Assembly (NCBI GenBank): GCA_900544725.1
Contig: UQWK01000045.1
Span: 1-16,439 of the forward strand
Source: an uncultured Collinsella sp.
GTDB taxonomy: Bacteria > Actinomycetota > Coriobacteriia > Coriobacteriales > Coriobacteriaceae
DNA: 16,439 nucleotides
Direction: 5' to 3'
Both the position numbers and the translations under genes were made by a program. The first letter of the stretch is position 1; every line of letters begins with the position of its first letter. A model generated the notes under the pieces. The model saw only the letters and a list, made by a program, of their open reading frames with translations. It did not search any database and was not told the origin of the DNA. Below, piece after piece: positions 15,156 through 16,439 of the stretch.

Positions 15156-15202
15156 TTAGCTATTTTTGGCAAAGCCAAAAATAGCTAATTCAGCCCCGTC
15201 CC
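15141..15202. repeat. Long inverted repeat at the thiN stop codon (terminator or REP/MITE-like element)
   Basis: A perfect 17-bp inverted repeat (arms 15154-15170 and 15174-15190, left arm starting AATTAGCTA) is separated by only AAA. Flanking it are a second pair of arms, GGGACGG (15141-15147) and CCGTCCC (15196-15202), so almost the whole 62 bp can fold on itself. The thiN stop codon (15153-15155) overlaps the inner arm. No U-tract follows, so it is not a textbook terminator, though it could stop transcription. The nested structure resembles small dispersed palindromic elements. Confidence 0.7.
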
Positions 15203-15242
15203 AGGAAAACCCGTAAGTGCGAGATTCAATTCAAAAAAATCC

Positions 15243-15271
15243 TTGCATCCCCGATGATCTTCCCCTATAGT
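15243..15271 (+). promoter_or_regulatory. Promoter of tRNA-Ala
   Basis: -35 TTGCAT (15243-15248) and -10 TATAGT (15266-15271) are separated by exactly 17 bp. The -10 ends 13 bp before the mature tRNA 5' end, as expected for a stable-RNA promoter. Confidence 0.8.
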
Positions 15272-15284
15272 ATCTCCTCGTCAC

Positions 15285-15360
15285 GGGGGCGTAGCTCAGC
15301 TGGGAGAGCGCTTGACTGGCAGTCAAGAGGTCAGGGGTTCGATCCCCCTCGTCTCCACCA
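15285..15360 (+). tRNA. tRNA-Ala (anticodon GGC)
   Basis: A full 76-nt cloverleaf: acceptor GGGGGCG/CGTCTCC, D stem GCTC/GAGC, anticodon stem CTTGA/TCAAG around loop CTGGCAG (anticodon GGC), a five-base variable loop, T stem AGGGG/CCCCT around TTCGATC, discriminator A and an encoded CCA. The third acceptor pair is G3:U70, the alanine identity signal. It reads GCC (and GCU) codons. Confidence 0.97.
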
Positions 15361-15371
15361 TCGTGAATGCG

Positions 15372-15397
15372 AGGCCACTCAATCGAGTGGCCTTTTT
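15372..15397 (+). terminator. Intrinsic terminator of tRNA-Ala
   Basis: GGCCACTC (15373-15380) and GAGTGGCC (15385-15392) form a perfect 8-bp GC-rich stem with a 4-nt loop, followed at once by TTTTT. It lies 12 nt past the CCA end of the tRNA. Confidence 0.9.
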
Positions 15398-15421
15398 AAT
15401 TCGCAAATTTGCCGTCAGCAG

Positions 15422-15448
15422 CAGTTGTCGCAAATTTTGCGACAACTG
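15422..15448. repeat. 27-bp perfect palindrome
   Basis: CAGTTGTCGCAAA (15422-15434), one T, then its exact complement TTTGCGACAACTG (15436-15448). A looser half-match TTCGCAAATTTGC precedes it and another TTGTCGC follows (around 15454-15460). It is not followed by a T-run, so it looks more like a dimeric regulator operator or an RNA stem than a terminator. Confidence 0.6.
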
Positions 15449-15763
15449 AATCATTGTCGCTTAATTCGGTGAACCTCGCACTGGGAGACGGGATCGTCAA
15501 CCTCGTCCCATAAACCGCACGCTCACGCCAACACCCGCAAAAAGTTGCGCAATATCCCGCGAGTTCTGTACATAGTTTGTTAGCTAGATGCAATTCTTCT
15601 TACAACTCGCGCCGTCAGCCTTGCAACTCAGGCAGTGCGCGCTAACCAGCACACCCCCATAAACCTGCGTCAACGTGGGTAACTTTACAAATTAACCCTC
15701 TTGAACGCGGCAAATGAACGATATGTTGCCCAACACACCGCAAAAGGTTAGAGCTGCAAACTG

Positions 15764-15772
15764 TGCTAGGAT
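15764..15772 (+). promoter_or_regulatory. Candidate extended -10 promoter of the NusG-paralog operon
   Basis: TGC followed by TAGGAT makes an extended -10 element; no good -35 lies 16-18 bp upstream. Short inverted arms GTTAGA (15747-15752) and TCTAAC (15774-15779) flank it. If real, the leader RNA before the gene at 16240 is about 460 nt. By-eye call only. Confidence 0.35.
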
Positions 15773-16035
15773 ATCTAACGTTACAAGGGTTCAATTGTGC
15801 TCACGGCTCCAGCAAGCCGCAAAGCGCAGGGTCGATCAGCATCCGGCCGTAACGGCGGTGCCAGAAAAACCACGAGCTCCAATACAGTGGTCATGCACGT
15901 TCGTGTCGATTGCTAAAGCGGTTTCTTGCTTTCCCGCGAGCAATTCGAAACAGTAATGCATGACAAAACTCAGCAGTCCTACAGCTGTTTGCCCGCGGTT
16001 CAGTTTTGTACCCGCTTTACTGGGCCGCGCGCAGC

Positions 16036-16086
16036 CAGCTGGGGACGCGGTCATTTTGCGATACACGTCCGCGTCTCTAGCAGCTG
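16036..16086 (+). promoter_or_regulatory. Leader hairpin 1
   Basis: An inner stem GACGCGG (16044-16050) / CCGCGTC (16069-16075) closes an 18-nt loop. An outer stem CAGCTG (16036-16041) / CAGCTG (16081-16086) encloses it, with an asymmetric internal loop GG / TCTAG. It sits in the leader of the NusG-paralog gene. Confidence 0.5.
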
Positions 16087-16143
16087 CACGTATACATACC
16101 GTTCGCGGTGGGGCAGAGCCACGCGCTTGTCTAACTGGGCTCA

Positions 16144-16202
16144 GGGTTTGAATATGGAGCGTCTTCGCGCACAAGCGCCCTGGCGAAGCCATACCCAAAC
16201 CC
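16144..16202 (+). promoter_or_regulatory. Leader hairpin 2, just upstream of the ribosome binding site
   Basis: GGGTTTGAATATGG (16144-16157) pairs with CCATACCCAAACCC (16189-16202) at 12 of 14 positions. Inside, CTTCGC (16163-16168) pairs with GCGAAG (16183-16188) after a 5-nt bulge on the left side. The 59-nt structure ends about 22 nt before the Shine-Dalgarno. Loops recognised by LoaP-type antiterminators are RNA hairpins in operon leaders, so this is a candidate recognition site; that is inference. Confidence 0.55.
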
Positions 16203-16239
16203 CGTGAGCCATACGTAAGACAGCAAGGGGGTGGTGCTC

Positions 16240-16439
16240 GTGTGGTATGTGATTCAGGTCATTAACGGTCGCGAAGACGTAATGCGCGAGCGCATCGAGC
16301 GCATGGTGCCGACTAGTGCCATGCAGGAGCTCTTTTATCCCCAATATCAAACCGAGATCAAGGTACACGGCGAATGGGTCAAAAGGGACCTCGGACAAAA
16401 TCTCGGACCCAATGTGGGTCCAGGAGGGAGTCCGATGTA
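16240..16439 (+). CDS. Specialised NusG paralog (LoaP/RfaH-like antiterminator), N-terminal part only
   Basis: The GTG at 16240 follows a strong Shine-Dalgarno, AAGGGGGTG (16225-16233), with 6-nt spacing. The first ~48 residues match the NusG N-terminal (NGN) domain: WYVIQVINGRED at residues 2-13, a helix with RERIERMV, then LFYPQYQTEIKVHGEW (31-46). These specialised paralogs bind RNA polymerase and help it read through terminators in long capsule, exopolysaccharide or antibiotic operons. After residue ~48 the protein becomes Gly/Pro/Asn-rich, and the expected LFPGY-type motif is not seen in any frame before the window ends at residue 66. An in-frame ATG with its own AGGAGG lies at 16435. 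The gene may be intact with an insertion, or damaged; the rest is beyond the window. Confidence 0.7.
   Translation, partial: MWYVIQVINGREDVMRERIERMVPTSAMQELFYPQYQTEIKVHGEWVKRDLGQNLGPNVGPGGSPM

Larger units (their letters stand above)
15398..16239 (+). other. 842-bp non-coding stretch and leader before the NusG-paralog gene
   Basis: No credible protein gene is seen. The two longest open frames (minus 15836-16198, plus 15926-16207) have random-looking composition, no Shine-Dalgarno and no family motif. What is visible: a 27-bp palindrome (15422-15448), an 8-bp inverted repeat CGCGAGTT/AACTCGCG (15558-15565, 15604-15611), a candidate extended -10 (15764-15772), and two large hairpins (16036-16086 and 16144-16202) ahead of the Shine-Dalgarno at 16225-16233. 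The right half is probably the untranslated leader of the gene at 16240. Confidence 0.6.

Noticed and set aside
15847..15862. Possible RfaH ops-like element (GGCGGTGCC)
   Set aside because: It matches only the first six bases of the known ops sequence and lacks the GTAGCGT core; probably chance.
15836..16198. Minus-strand open frame of 120 codons in the non-coding stretch
   Set aside because: No Shine-Dalgarno, composition like random sequence, and it overlaps the leader hairpins.
15926..16207. Plus-strand open frame of 93 codons before the NusG paralog
   Set aside because: Trp/Arg/Ser-rich random-looking translation without a motif; it overlaps a structured leader.

Overview
The window looks like a chromosome segment of a high-GC Gram-positive gut-type actinobacterium of the class Coriobacteriia, most like Collinsella. 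This is inferred from the GC-rich coding sequence, the paired GlgC and GlgD genes, a GH13-GH77 fusion protein, and Lys/Ala/Thr-rich tails on enzymes. No 16S rRNA is present to prove it.

Bases 114-13459 are a glycogen metabolism locus read on the minus strand. In order of transcription it holds glgB (branching enzyme), glgP (phosphorylase), glgC and glgD (ADP-glucose pyrophosphorylase subunits, 4 nt apart), glgA (glycogen synthase), then a large GH13 amylase/pullulanase-like plus GH77 4-alpha-glucanotransferase fusion (malQ-like), and finally a small FmdB-type zinc-ribbon gene. Together these make ADP-glucose, polymerise and branch it, and take the polymer apart by phosphorolysis and debranching/glucan transfer. 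At the left edge, the Shine-Dalgarno sequence and start codon of one more minus-strand gene are just visible.

Bases 13460-13790 are a divergent control region with several copies of a TGGTAAAAC-type half-site. The same half-site recurs upstream of the amylase-malQ gene (3835-3877), so one regulator may control both. To the right, on the plus strand, lie a HAD-family phosphatase/phosphomutase (13791-14480), a thiamine pyrophosphokinase (14490-15155), and a tRNA-Ala(GGC) with a clear promoter and terminator (15243-15397).

Bases 15398-16239 hold no credible protein gene but are rich in inverted repeats. They lead into the start of a specialised NusG paralog (LoaP/RfaH-like) at 16240 that runs off the window. 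Such genes usually open large polysaccharide or secondary-metabolite operons, and the long leader folds into at least two convincing hairpins.

The most unusual points are: histone-H1-like basic tails on GlgA (about 258 residues) and GlgB (about 79 residues plus a short N-terminal one); loss of the normally conserved region I His in GlgB; the shared operator array; the structured leader of the NusG paralog; and the palindrome-rich, motif-lacking end of that gene.
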